Below, piece by piece: positions 1-10,150 of a DNA stretch of 64,000 bases; positions within the stretch are counted from its first letter, which is position 1; the number at the start of each line of letters is the position of its first letter. Both the position numbers and the translations under genes were made by a program. Below the pieces are notes generated by a model. It worked only from the letters and a program-made list of their open reading frames with translations. It did no database searches and was not told the DNA's origin. Origin of the DNA: Spisula solida (lineage: Eukaryota; Mollusca; Bivalvia; Venerida; Mactridae); the NCBI GenBank assembly GCA_947247005.1, contig OX365953.1, forward strand, positions 811,001 through 875,000, read 5' to 3'.

Positions 1-228
1 GACATTGGTTTTTTTATCCATAATGTTAATTTTATCCATTTAAAGGGCAATAACTCTGCCAATATGATTTTCCCTGACTGTGGGAATCCTGTATTACCCT
101 ATTAATATGAACCTGAAAGAAATTCTTCAGGTGTGCAACTTTACAAGTACAAAGTTTAAAAGTTCTGTGAAGTTTGATGTCACCCTGGTGTCCCAATTTT
201 ATCCATATAAAGGGCAATAACTCTGTCA
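1..228. repeat. Two copies of a HINE-core-like repeat
   Basis: The string TTTTATCCATTTAAAGGGCAATAACTCTG occurs near 31-60 and, as a close variant, near 196-225, giving a period of about 165 bp. The same GGCAATAACTC phrase marks other tandem cores in this window (30.1-30.8 kb). No coding potential was seen. Confidence 0.5.
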
Positions 229-700
229 ATACACATATAGACATGAATGTTGAGTTAGACATATGATACAGGTTGATCAGTTAGGTTGTAATACAGATCA
301 AGGTTAGTCACATGGTACACAAGATGCCCTCTTTCCTGTGTACATTAACTAATCAAAATGCTAATTAGACGTAATTTAAGTCAATACACATATAGACATC
401 AATGTTGAGTTAGACATATGATACAGGTTGATCAGTAAGGTTGTAATTCAGATCAAGGTTAGTCACATGTTAAACAAGATAACCTCTTTCCTGTGTACAT
501 TAACTGATGAAAATGCTAATTAGACATAATTAAAGTCACATATTAAATTAGATAACCTCTTTATAATGTACATTACCTGTACAAAAATACTGATAATTTC
601 ATATTCACATAAACACAATATAAGTCACATGTTACACAAGATAACCTCTTTTCAATGTACAATGACTGAATTTTGATCATTTCATATTTACCTGCAAAAT
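225..700. repeat. About 156-bp tandem repeat, two good copies and degenerate ones
   Basis: A unit beginning TCAATACACATATAGACAT starts near 225 and again near 380 and carries a shared TTAGTCACATG and CCTCTTTCCTGTGTACATTA. Further degenerate copies of the last part (GTCACATG, ACAAGATAACCTC) follow near 536, 620 and 700. The rest of 700-1170 holds nothing I recognise. Confidence 0.6.
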
Positions 701-1170
701 TAGAGTCACATGGTCAATAAGATAATTATCATCATGTGATACGTACAGACTGTTGCGAGTTTTATATTCACATCTACATATTGCAGTGGGCAGACGGACG
801 CATTGGATACAAATTGATTCAAACAAGAAATTACATGTGCCATGATTTGATCAGTTATACAAGTAACAGACTAGTTTTGGATACCATTGCTTAATATATT
901 GACGTCAACAACACGTTATCTAAACAGGTTAGTCAATTTATTCAATATTTGGTTGAATTTGATTTATGATACTTCAAACCTCTGACTTTATTGAGGGGTG
1001 TCCAAACAGGTACTTGCATATATTATGTATATAAATATATTATCATGCCAATCATGTTTTGTGCATTACTATTTAATGGTATAACTCTAGCGTGATGAAT
1101 TGCAATACAAAACAAACACAAAATCCGCTTTATTTATCGTTTCTGGATATAGTCCCACAACGATAATGTG

Positions 1171-1253
1171 GTCTTGTTTACACTCAATTTGAATCTCAAA
1201 TTACTCAACACAACAATATATATTGTTTGGCCTGTAGCGTGCACCATAGCTAG
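1171..1253 (-). repeat. Split direct repeat B2 (outer right end)
   Basis: 83 bp identical to 1959-2041. Identity starts at GTCTTGTTTACACTC and stops after CACCATAGCTAG; flanks differ on both sides, defining the element's end at 1171. Confidence 0.9.
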
Positions 1254-1733
1254 GGACCGTTTATTTTGAATACATGTTAATGCTTTCATAGTATATGTAT
1301 TATAGACAATACTTGCAAGTACATATAAAATACAACAATGCACCAATAAATTTATAGTTAAATCATAACAAACGTATGGCAGTATGCTTTTGTGTAAAAT
1401 TACCTACAAAACGTAACAAGTTATACTTAAGCATTTCTAAAGAAATGTATCTATAAGCACAGAAATGCTTTAAATAGTTCTCTTCCAACTTATTTGTCAC
1501 TGTAATAAGTCAGGCCAGGGTAAAAACCAGAGATAAAATCTCATTCTGAGAAATGTAAAAAGCTCTGGAAAACTGCACCCGAGTTATTACATTTAGACTT
1601 AAGCTCATTTTGCTGCTGTTAATAAATTTGAATTAATTTTTTGTCACCATTATCTTGAGCTATACCCATGAAACAAATGTGTATATAGACCTACATGTCA
1701 ATGACATTTACACTCAATCCTTACAATGTAAAG

Positions 1734-1958
1734 AAACTTTAATGTTATCGACTTGGTGTGCTCGCTAGAACTGATTTCAATCAGGACCAGACATTCATTT
1801 ACTACATAACATTACTTCCATTGGCTAATTATCATACATAACATCTTTTCATTGGACTCTATACCCCATACATGGCTTACTGACCACCAAGCGGTCAAAC
1901 TGACCGTGACAATAAGACAATACTTTCTCGCTATACTGCGTAACGCTAGAAAGTATAT
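1734..1958 (-). repeat. Split direct repeat A2 (internal)
   Basis: 225 bp identical to A1 at 6150-6374, from AAACTTTAATGTTATCG to CTAGAAAGTATAT. It contains a small dyad around CAAGCGGTCAAACTGACCG. It directly joins B1 at 1958/1959. Confidence 0.9.
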
Positions 1959-2041
1959 GTCTTGTTTACACTCAATTTGAATCTCAAATTACTCAACACA
2001 ACAATATATATTGTTTGGCCTGTAGCGTGCACCATAGCTAG
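1959..2041 (-). repeat. Split direct repeat B1 (internal)
   Basis: 83-bp copy of B2 lying between the recombinase ORF and A2. Flanking sequence diverges immediately outside the 83 bp. Confidence 0.9.
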
Positions 2042-2201
2042 AACAAAGCATTTAAAAGTTAGAATAGCTGTATCGACAATCGCAGTTAAAACTCATGAAA
2101 TAACACTGTATACTATATTCTTTCAAAAATGTAAATATACAAAAACATCCAAGTAAAATATTTTTTCTAATAATGAAACGACAAACACAATGCCAGCACA
2201 A

Positions 2202-3257
2202 TTAAATATTTAAACTTTTGGATACCTCCAATCTACTTTCCATAGAATCTTTAATGTACATGTCCTTGGCAACATCTGTTTTCCACCTACCATGCCGTTT
2301 TAAACACCTAGTATCAACTTTGCTATTTGCTGCAGCAGTAGCCCCACCAGCCCTTAAAGAATGCAAACCAATATCCAAAGTTGGTTCAATTGTCTTAAAT
2401 AAAGAAATAACAATTTCTCTCGCCCGAGTGTAACTAATAGGCTTGTCTTTCCCAACTAATTTGCTTAACCCTTTTGATTTACATATTGGTTTAAACAAAA
2501 ATGAATCACATCCAACTTTTAACTGAGCAAGACCCATATACCGTTTTAACATTTTGATAGGACATGCAGAAGAATGACCCTCTTCAATAACAATTTGATT
2601 TCCATCTCTGTATTGATCTGTTTTACTTTTAACAATAAAAATACATGCATGTGTACCAGAAAAAGAAATATCTTTACATCTAATATTACTCATTTCATTG
2701 AATCTCAAAAAACCAGCATATGATAAAGTAACCATACATAAGTTTCTGACAATACATAAATCCTCACAATCCATGTACATATTACATAAAGAAATTAACA
2801 TCTCTGATGTAACAATGTCTTTTCTCTTCACAGTTTGTTTGGCAGTCCTTTTGGCCGATTCCAGTAAATTTTTGATGAAACTATTGTCTGTAGGATCTGT
2901 AAAGTTATTTATTGAATGCACCCATTTTACTGCATACACTATAGCAGAAATGGTATGATACGACGAACCCTTGTCCAATAATTCAGTGATATAAATCGCG
3001 ATACACATAGGACTTGCTGGTAATTTAGCGAACTGCTTGCTCTCACAATATTTACACCAATTTTGGAAAACGTTAAAGTATTTCTTCGTTGTATTGTCAC
3101 TCTTTGACATAATTATCCTCCTAGCCATACTTTTGGCTATCATTGAATGTTCAAAATTAAACGGAATCCCATCAGCTCTCATGGCATCAGCTATATGCGA
3201 TTGTAGATCTAAGCCTGAAATAGCAAATATACTTCCATAAGCATCATGAATACACAT
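2202..3257 (-). CDS. Tyrosine recombinase of the DIRS/PAT-like element
   Basis: 351 aa. It would integrate the circular DNA copy of the retrotransposon by site-specific strand exchange through a 3'-phosphotyrosine link. An N-terminal SAM-like, DNA-binding half (about residues 45-145) has SKSDNTTKKYFNVFQNWCKY. The catalytic half has the family's conserved residues: the first Arg in GFLRFNE (about 185), HSLRAGG (His about 299, Arg about 302), HGRW (about 322) and the Tyr nucleophile in KDMYIKD (about 334). Length and motif order are normal for YR-retrotransposon integrases and the frame is unbroken. It lies 72 bp downstream of the RT ORF on the same strand, so expression from a shared transcript is likely. 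The first Met was taken as start; a short upstream extension is possible. Confidence 0.93.
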   Translation of the reverse strand: MCIHDAYGSIFAISGLDLQSHIADAMRADGIPFNFEHSMIAKSMARRIIMSKSDNTTKKYFNVFQNWCKYCESKQFAKLPASPMCIAIYITELLDKGSSYHTISAIVYAVKWVHSINNFTDPTDNSFIKNLLESAKRTAKQTVKRKDIVTSEMLISLCNMYMDCEDLCIVRNLCMVTLSYAGFLRFNEMSNIRCKDISFSGTHACIFIVKSKTDQYRDGNQIVIEEGHSSACPIKMLKRYMGLAQLKVGCDSFLFKPICKSKGLSKLVGKDKPISYTRAREIVISLFKTIEPTLDIGLHSLRAGGATAAANSKVDTRCLKRHGRWKTDVAKDMYIKDSMESRLEVSKSLNI

Positions 3258-3329
3258 ATATCAGTACTTTAAGGAATTACCTCTTAAACCCTTCACTGCA
3301 ACTTACACAGAGTATACATCACCCTTGCG

Positions 3330-6143
3330 TTAAAATCTTATTTTTAACGCTAACATTTTTGTTTTCAACGGACTTGTTCCAAAAATACCGTTATTACCTA
3401 AACCTTTCACAATAATACCTTCATGTGGCAGTTCTATGACTTCCTTGACAAAATATCTAAAACAATTACTTGAATGCACAAGTGGCCAAAATGGTGCAGA
3501 CTTCCAAAACGGAATAATGATCGTACCTATAGCCCTTTCTTTGATACACTTATGTAAAACCTCCACAATCAATGAAGGAGGTGGGACCCACCAATTGACA
3601 TCTTTTGACCAATTTTGTTCAAAGGCATTTATACTTGAACACCCAGGAGTCCAAAACTTTGAGTTAAAGGTCTGACAATGATTATTTAAACTGGATGCAA
3701 ATCTATCAACTGTATGAACACCCCATGATTTATCTAACTGATCAAAAACCCATCTTGATATTTTCCAATCATCATTATCAAAATATCTACTCAACTCATC
3801 AGCTTTGCTGTTATCTGATCTTGAAATCCATTTCGGATATAATTTTATGTCATTATTGTCACAACAGTCTTTTACTGAGCCAATTATCGCATGTAAACCA
3901 GGGTTTTTGCTTCCCTTTTCCAACACTGTGCTCACATTTTTGTTATCACAATACAAATTTACATTTTTTCCCTCTAGACTCTCTAAGTTACTTCTTATAA
4001 CTCGGTCTACAGACTCTAGCTCCCTCCATGTTGAGCTAGATACCTTTTCTAGTTCATTCCAATTACCATACACCTCACTACCTTCAATTAAGGCACCCTC
4101 ACAAAGGGAAACATAACCACCATATCCAGCATGGCTTGCATCACAAAAGCATTCAACATCAATCACAATGTTTTCTTTGATACAACAACCTGTATCATTC
4201 AAACGTCTGGCATTCTCTCTCCAGAACTTAAGTTCAAGTATGGCCTCATTTGACAGAAATACTAAACTATCCCAACCTAGTCTTGTTTCTATACATTGAT
4301 ATAAATATCTGGTTTTGAAACTAACTATCTTTCCCAAGCAATGTTGCAAAGAAATAACTTGACCAACAATAGATGCCAAAAATCTAACCGAAATACACTT
4401 GATTTTGTAACCCTTCAATTGAAAAACCATTGAATCAATAGCATTTTCTAATCTAGATATTCTATCTAAAGTAGCATGCAAAGTATTTGTTGCCATATTC
4501 CAATTAAAACCTAGCCAAGTAGCATTTTTGGAAGGTAACCAAGAACACTTTTCATCAGCAAATAAAAATCCCAGCTTAAATAATAGCTGCTGTACGTATG
4601 TACTGACTTGTAAAGCTTTTTTAAATACTGCATGACCTCCTATCCCATCATCTAAAAATGTGATCACTTTATGTCCCATTGATCTTATGTATTTTATAAC
4701 CACTCTCAACAATTTAGAAAAAATGAAACCCGCAGTGGCTAATCCGAAAGCTAGCACATTGAAAACAAAATACCTGTTCTTGCCATATGATTCCCATGCA
4801 AACCCTAGAAATGTACGATGACCTTCAAAAATTTCTACATAATGGTACGCAGACTTCAAATCAAATGTAAACAAAAACTCAGATTCAGAAAATAATTTCT
4901 TGCCAACCGAGACATCCTCATATCTGTACTTAAATTTTACCAAATGTTCATTTATATGCCTACAATCTAGTACCAACCTAGGTTTGCCAGCCTTCCCATA
5001 TGCTACTGTCAATGGATTTACTACATGTGGAACAAAATCAATCTCAGATATGCAACCTTTATCTAACAAACTTTGAATCTCTTTCGTCACAAAACCAGCA
5101 TTGTTTACAGCAGATTTATTGTTGAACAACAACTTTTTACACGGCAAAGACTTAAATGGTATTTTGTAACCCTCTACAATAATGGTTTTAATGTAAATAT
5201 TCTCATTTACCCCAATTTTCTCCCACTCGTCCACATTTTTTCTCAATCTACCAACTGGCGAAGCAACGTGCGAAATATTTACATTAACACCGTTACTATA
5301 ATTAGCACATGTGTCAATTTCATGTGAGGCCCGTCTACGAAATTTTACGGACTGGCAAACAAAATCAGAATCTACGCACTCATGCGGCAATTTCGTTTCA
5401 AATAAACGACAAAATTTTGTACTTATCTTATTTTCAACATTTTCCCTGCTGTTGCACTCAAATTTCCAGTGACCCGGTTTTCCGCACCCGAAACAGAGTC
5501 CCGGTCTGTTTGGTTTGTCACCTGTAGTCTTGCTGGAGTAAGGCGCCCTCACACTTGTTGATGGATCAGATGGCGTCGCTTGTCCCGTCCACCTTGAATT
5601 TCTGTACGGAGCAAAACGTGGAGAAAATGCTCCTCTTGACGACTTTGCCGTTCTAAGCTGTTTAATCTTCTTAGACGCCTTCGTCTCTGCCCTCGAAATT
5701 CTCTTTTCGTCCTCGCTGTCTGACGCAAGTGGATTAGTTACGTATTCTTTAACAGTTGCCCAACCGGTTTCGGAAGTATCAGCCAATTTAATAAGTTTTT
5801 GTCTATGTGCTAATAAGTCTATACCTTTTGCAATACTCTCACTCGCTGCCTCTGAATCTTTCTTCTTTATGGAAGCAGACGCTTCTTTCAACTGTCCTGA
5901 TACCTTCATGTTGAATTTAAACTGATCTTCACAACTCTTGCGTTTAAATTGATACGAGTCATTACAAACCATGTCTTGCTGAAATTTAACCAACTGACTG
6001 TCCGCGATTTCTTTCTGGTTGCCCACAATTTTACACTCAAATTCCGACAACTTTAAACTAATCAGTTTATCAATTCTATCCATAAGAATGTTCTCCGTAG
6101 ACACTGTCGCCTGCGGTGCCGGTCCCACATTTTCGTCTTCCAT
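3330..6143 (-). CDS. Gag-like / reverse transcriptase / RNase H polyprotein of the DIRS/PAT-like element
   Basis: 937 aa, unbroken. The N-terminal 210 residues are charged, Gag-like sequence, followed by a CCHC zinc knuckle CFGCGKPGHWKFEC (about 217-230). The reverse transcriptase spans about 345-570, with KPRLVLDCRHIN, FTFDLKSAYH, FGLATAG and the catalytic FLDDG; Phe-Leu replaces the usual Tyr-x before DD, typical of DIRS elements. RNase H follows (about 660-790) with CFCDAS, WRELES, YCDN and KADELSR supplying the acidic residues. The C-terminal block (about 808-890; VDRFASSLN, TPGCSSINAFEQNW, WVPPPSLI) matches the region called a methyltransferase-like domain in DIRS elements; that function is inferred. 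It starts seven bases inside repeat A1, so A1 probably holds promoter and leader. Confidence 0.94.
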   Translation of the reverse strand: MEDENVGPAPQATVSTENILMDRIDKLISLKLSEFECKIVGNQKEIADSQLVKFQQDMVCNDSYQFKRKSCEDQFKFNMKVSGQLKEASASIKKKDSEAASESIAKGIDLLAHRQKLIKLADTSETGWATVKEYVTNPLASDSEDEKRISRAETKASKKIKQLRTAKSSRGAFSPRFAPYRNSRWTGQATPSDPSTSVRAPYSSKTTGDKPNRPGLCFGCGKPGHWKFECNSRENVENKISTKFCRLFETKLPHECVDSDFVCQSVKFRRRASHEIDTCANYSNGVNVNISHVASPVGRLRKNVDEWEKIGVNENIYIKTIIVEGYKIPFKSLPCKKLLFNNKSAVNNAGFVTKEIQSLLDKGCISEIDFVPHVVNPLTVAYGKAGKPRLVLDCRHINEHLVKFKYRYEDVSVGKKLFSESEFLFTFDLKSAYHYVEIFEGHRTFLGFAWESYGKNRYFVFNVLAFGLATAGFIFSKLLRVVIKYIRSMGHKVITFLDDGIGGHAVFKKALQVSTYVQQLLFKLGFLFADEKCSWLPSKNATWLGFNWNMATNTLHATLDRISRLENAIDSMVFQLKGYKIKCISVRFLASIVGQVISLQHCLGKIVSFKTRYLYQCIETRLGWDSLVFLSNEAILELKFWRENARRLNDTGCCIKENIVIDVECFCDASHAGYGGYVSLCEGALIEGSEVYGNWNELEKVSSSTWRELESVDRVIRSNLESLEGKNVNLYCDNKNVSTVLEKGSKNPGLHAIIGSVKDCCDNNDIKLYPKWISRSDNSKADELSRYFDNDDWKISRWVFDQLDKSWGVHTVDRFASSLNNHCQTFNSKFWTPGCSSINAFEQNWSKDVNWWVPPPSLIVEVLHKCIKERAIGTIIIPFWKSAPFWPLVHSSNCFRYFVKEVIELPHEGIIVKGLGNNGIFGTSPLKTKMLALKIRF

Positions 6144-6149
6144 TTTCGT

Positions 6150-6374
6150 AAACTTTAATGTTATCGACTTGGTGTGCTCGCTAGAACTGATTTCAATCAG
6201 GACCAGACATTCATTTACTACATAACATTACTTCCATTGGCTAATTATCATACATAACATCTTTTCATTGGACTCTATACCCCATACATGGCTTACTGAC
6301 CACCAAGCGGTCAAACTGACCGTGACAATAAGACAATACTTTCTCGCTATACTGCGTAACGCTAGAAAGTATAT
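6150..6374 (-). repeat. Split direct repeat A1 (outer left end, probable promoter)
   Basis: 225 bp identical to A2, immediately upstream of the RT ORF start on the minus strand. By position it should carry the element's promoter; no TATA box was assigned. Confidence 0.9.
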
Positions 6375-6477
6375 TTATTTACAAACATGTCTATTTATAG
6401 CAAAAGATTATTCCAAATCAAAACATAGGGACCAATAAATGAATAAGACATTATATCTACATCAACAATGTATTCTC

Positions 6478-6562
6478 CTGTGGTGGCTCAGTGGTAAGAC
6501 ACACGACATTTACTCATATTTGAATTTTTTACCTTTGTGCGTTCGACCCCCAGTCGCGGCTT
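6478..6562 (+). other. tRNA-like module (degenerate)
   Basis: An A-box-like TGGCTCAGTGGTAAGAC is followed about 45 bp later by a B-box-like GTTCGACCCC. No clean cloverleaf; more likely a tRNA-derived SINE head or tRNA pseudogene than a working tRNA. Confidence 0.4.
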
Positions 6563-6894
6563 CTTTTTTGTCTATTTTATGATCAAGTAGTTATAAATTA
6601 TAAGTATACTAATTATTATACATGATAAAGCCGATGTCATTTTATTGTTCAATTGAATATATTATTAAATATGTGCATGCATTATATGATTGTATGGGCA
6701 CTAAAATGAGTATAAAAATGTAATACTACTTGTGGAATAGAAAATATTGAGATGGACAATAAAATAAAACCCTTCATTAAATAAAATCACTAAATCTAAA
6801 AGATAAAAAGCATTACCAAAATAAAAAGTATATTTTCATGAACATATTTCTATAAAAAAATAAATTTTATTTTAAAAACTTTTATTGCTAATGG

Positions 6895-6976
6895 TATTCG
6901 AACTCAGAACCAACGAAGTGAACTAAAGTTGAATGTCAGGTACAGTCTGCTTAGCGCACTGAGCCATCGGGACATC
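6895..6976 (-). other. tRNA-like module (degenerate)
   Basis: On the minus strand CCGATGGCTCAGTGCGCTAA (A-box-like) precedes GGTTCTGAGTTCGAAT (B-box-like) by about 40 bp. The T arm is poorly paired, so a functional tRNA is doubtful. Confidence 0.4.
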
Positions 6977-7311
6977 TGATCGGTTGGAGAAAAATAAAAC
7001 GTTATATTACTGTCAAGTCAATTAAATATAACAAGCAACCCGTTATCAAAACATGGATGAGCCCAAACATTTGGGCGGGAATCACATTATCGTTGTGGGA
7101 CTATATCTAGGAGCATGAAAACTTTATATGTTGTGCCAAGTGTTTGAATGCTTTCATTTGTAAGTGTCATAGTCCGTGCAGGATAATGTGGCAGTCACGT
7201 GACACAATGTTTTCTGCTTTGGACAATGTCAATTGATTGAATTAGGTAAACCATGGTTAAGGTTTGTGATTATAAATCATTTTAACCATCCACCAATTAA
7301 AACATACTTCA

Positions 7312-7386
7312 TAGCCTAGTGGTTTAGTTAGTGCGTAGATACTTCCTAACGATATCGATATTTTTGCCGCGAGTTCGAAACCTTGT
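7312..7386 (+). other. tRNA-like module (degenerate)
   Basis: TAGCCTAGTGGTTTAGTTAG (A-box-like) and GCGAGTTCGAAACC (B-box-like) are spaced as in tRNA genes. It is the third such module within 0.9 kb; the rest of 6375-7770 shows no gene. Confidence 0.4.
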
Positions 7387-8676
7387 CAAGTTGTATGTAT
7401 TTTTTTATTTCTTTTTCTCATCTTTATAAATTTAAAAGCTAAAATTTGTACAGAAAAATGGCTTAAATAATCAATTCTATCAAATAGTGATACAAACCTG
7501 TAATTAAAGCTATTAAGGCTATCATTATAGAGTGTATAGCCTAAATATACATGTACACAATCAACGTGGTGTGTACATGTATTATAACAAGACAAATTGT
7601 TGATGCAATGCATCAAAGTAGCCGCAATTTTGTGGTTTACATGGCATGAATACTGTTATATTAAGCAACGCTGTTATAAATTATTCTAAACAACTGAATT
7701 CTCTAACGTTGCATTCAGATAGAATCAAATTGAGCGGGAAATATTTCAATATACACAGGTATTTGACATTATATACTGGGGTTTTCTATGATTTGACCCT
7801 AGATGCCCCAATATCTAACTTGACCTAGATTTTGTTGACATCATCATTGTGACCAAGTTTCGTAAATATTATGCTAAAATTGTGACCTCTAGTGATTACA
7901 CAAGCTTTTTCTATGATTTGACATTGTGACATAGTTTTTGACCCCAGATGACACAATATCAGACTTGACCTAGATTTTGTTGAGATGATCATTGTGACCA
8001 AGTTTCATAAAGGTTAGACCAAAATTGTGACCTCTAGTGACTATACAAGATTTTTCTATGATTTGACCTTTTGATCAGTTTTTGACCCCAGGTGACCCAA
8101 TATTGAACTTGACTTAGATTTTGTTGACATGATCATAGTGACCAAGTTTCATAAAGATTAGACCAAAATTATGACCTCTATTGACTGCACAAGGTTTTTC
8201 TATGATTTGACCTTTTGACCTAGTTTTTGACCCCAGATGACCCAATATCGAACTTCACCTAGATTTTGTTGACGTGATCATTGTCACCAAGATTCATAAA
8301 AATTAGGTCAAAATTGTGACCTCAAGTGACTACACAAGGTTTTTCTATGATTTGACCTTATGACCTAGTTTTTGACCCCGGATGACCCAATATTGAACTT
8401 GACCTAGATTTTGTTAGGATGATCATTGTGACCAAGTTTCATCAATCAAGTCAAAATTGTGACCTCTAGTGACTACACAAGGTTTTTCTATGATTTGATC
8501 TAGTGACCTAGTTTTTGACCCCAGAGGACCCAATATCGAACTTGGCCTAGATTTTGTTGAGGCGATCATTGTGACCAAGTTTCATAAAGATTAATTATAA
8601 AATTGTGACCTTGAGTGTCCACACAAGCCATTTGTTGACGGACGGATGGACGGACGAAGAGTGATCACAAAAGCTC

Positions 8677-9225
8677 ATTATAGCATAAAAACGGTCATTT
8701 TGCCCATACGTTAACGGGATGAAAACCATGCGTAAACATAAAGATTCACGCGCTGTTAACGTTCAGTTTTACGTATGCTTATTTCAGGGCCGCGCCGGCG
8801 ACTATAAACGTTGTACAGCGTCAAATGAACAGTAATTCTCATTTTATTTCTAACTACTAATTAGTTTTCTATAATATTTCCATAATACTTAAATTATAAA
8901 TGTAAACAAACCCGCAGTATCCATGTTTTTTTTGTATTTGCCGATCCCGGAAGTTGACGTGCATAACAATAACTGGTACGACGTTACGTTTGTTTTCGTG
9001 ACGTTGCCACAAAATCTCCCGCCAAAATATCATTATTTTGACAAACAAACGCATTAATTGATGTTTTGTATGCTATAATAACGTTTACGCATGTTTTTTT
9101 CTTGTTATAACATATGCAGAGTCCCTCGGGAGCGTTGGTGCCCTCGCCCTGGCGGGCTTGGGCACCAACCGTCCCTCGGGACTCTGCAGATGTTATAGCC
9201 CGAAAAAGCATGCGTTAACCCTACA
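8677..9225. mobile_element. Foldback insertion within the HINE 3' end
   Basis: Intact copies read AAAAGCTCTGTCACTTTG. Here the sequence breaks after AAAAGCTC (8676) and resumes at TGTCACTTTG (9229), with CTC present on both sides (8674-8676, 9226-9228) as a possible 3-bp target duplication. The insert contains a strong inverted repeat at 9079-9218. Confidence 0.65.
9079..9218. repeat. Long GC-rich inverted repeat (foldback)
   Basis: Arms of about 60 bp (around 9082-9143 and 9160-9218) pair through GCAGAGTCCC / GGGACTCTGC, GTTGGTGCCC / GGGCACCAAC and ACGCATG / CATGCGT. The loop is CTCGCCCTGGC-like. A long minus-strand reading frame here is a by-product of the palindrome. Confidence 0.75.
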
Positions 9226-9589
9226 CTCTGTCACTTTGTGACAGGTGAGCTTAAAATGTAAGTACATGTAGCATGCAACCCTCGCATATATACAATTACA
9301 AGCACATTATTATCACTGAAACATTATTATGTGAGCATTCTAAATAGCTTACTGGCATTGGAAACTAGTCATCATTCCTTTGACCAATTGGATGTGCAGT
9401 GTTGCAAATTGTCACCAGATTATTAACATAATTCAAAATAAATTTAAAGTACTTGATAGTTCCACATATTTATTGGATTAAAGTAAAAGTAGAATACAAT
9501 GAATCGGTAAAACCGAATTATGCTTCCCAAAGCAAGTGCTTGTCCCAAAATTGGAAATAACATATTACAGATACAGGTAAAAAAAGAAA

Positions 9590-10150
9590 ATTATGTAGAA
9601 TTATGGATCTTTGACACCGCACTTCCTCTACCATTATGTGAAATTTCAATCAAATGCCATCAATACTGTTCAAGTTAGGGACCTGCCAAGCATTAATTTG
9701 TATGAAAAAGGGAGATAATTAAAAAACAATAACGGTACAGTTATGTTTTTGTGGCACTGCACTTCTCCTCAATGAGATTAATTCACCTATAAAGTTTCAA
9801 ATCAATACCTCCCATAATGAAGGAGTTATGACCTGGACAAGAAGTAAGTATAAAAGTACAAAAGGCCATAACTCCAAAAATTTACAATAAAGAGTTATGT
9901 TTCTTGTGCACCGCACTTCCTCTCAATGAGATCTATTCACATATCAAGTTTCAAATTGACATCTCTAATACTGTAGGAGTTATGGCCCTGACAAGAATTA
10001 AGTATAAAAAATTACAAAGGGTAAAACCTCATAAGATATATAATGTAGGGTTATGGTTCTTTCACACTGCACTTCCTATCAATGAGGTCTATTCACCTAT
10101 GAAGTTTCAAATTGATATCTCTAACACTGTATAAGTTATGGCCCGGACAA
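9590..10150 (+). repeat. About 145-bp tandem repeat, HINE-core type
   Basis: Four units sharing GCACTTCC, CAATGAG, TATTCACCTAT, AAGTTTCAAAT, ATCTCTAATACTGT and GTTATGGCCCGGACAAGAA. The same family recurs at 14.78-15.22 kb and at 47.19 kb. It contains short spurious ORFs only. Confidence 0.7.

Larger units (their letters stand above)
1171..6374 (-). mobile_element. DIRS/PAT-like tyrosine-recombinase retrotransposon, complete
   Basis: A 5.2 kb element read on the minus strand as A1 (6374-6150), RT ORF (6143-3330), recombinase ORF (3257-2202), B1 (2041-1959), A2 (1958-1734), a 480-bp spacer, then B2 (1253-1171). A1/A2 (225 bp) and B1/B2 (83 bp) are identical by eye. B1 abuts A2 directly, so the internal B1-A2 junction equals the junction formed if the outer ends B2 and A1 were circularised. 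This is the split-direct-repeat plan known for PAT/Ngaro-type YR retrotransposons; LTR elements and integrase are absent. Intact ORFs and identical repeats point to recent insertion. No target-site duplication is seen, as expected for YR integration. Confidence 0.93.
7773..9250 (+). mobile_element. HINE/pearl-like element, 5'-truncated, with nested insertion
   Basis: About five and a half copies of a 150-155-bp unit (TTTGACCTAGTTTTTGACC, CCAATATCGAACTTGACC, TTGTGACCAAGTTTCATAAA) run from 7773 to 8630. ACGGACGGATGGACGGACG follows near 8639. The 3' stem-loop and terminal CAGGTGAGCT lie at 9229-9248, displaced by a 549-bp insertion. No protein coding. Confidence 0.75.

Noticed and set aside
7773..8640. 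CRISPR-like regular repeats
   Set aside because: Units are 155-bp tandem copies without unique spacers, in a eukaryotic context; they are HINE core repeats.
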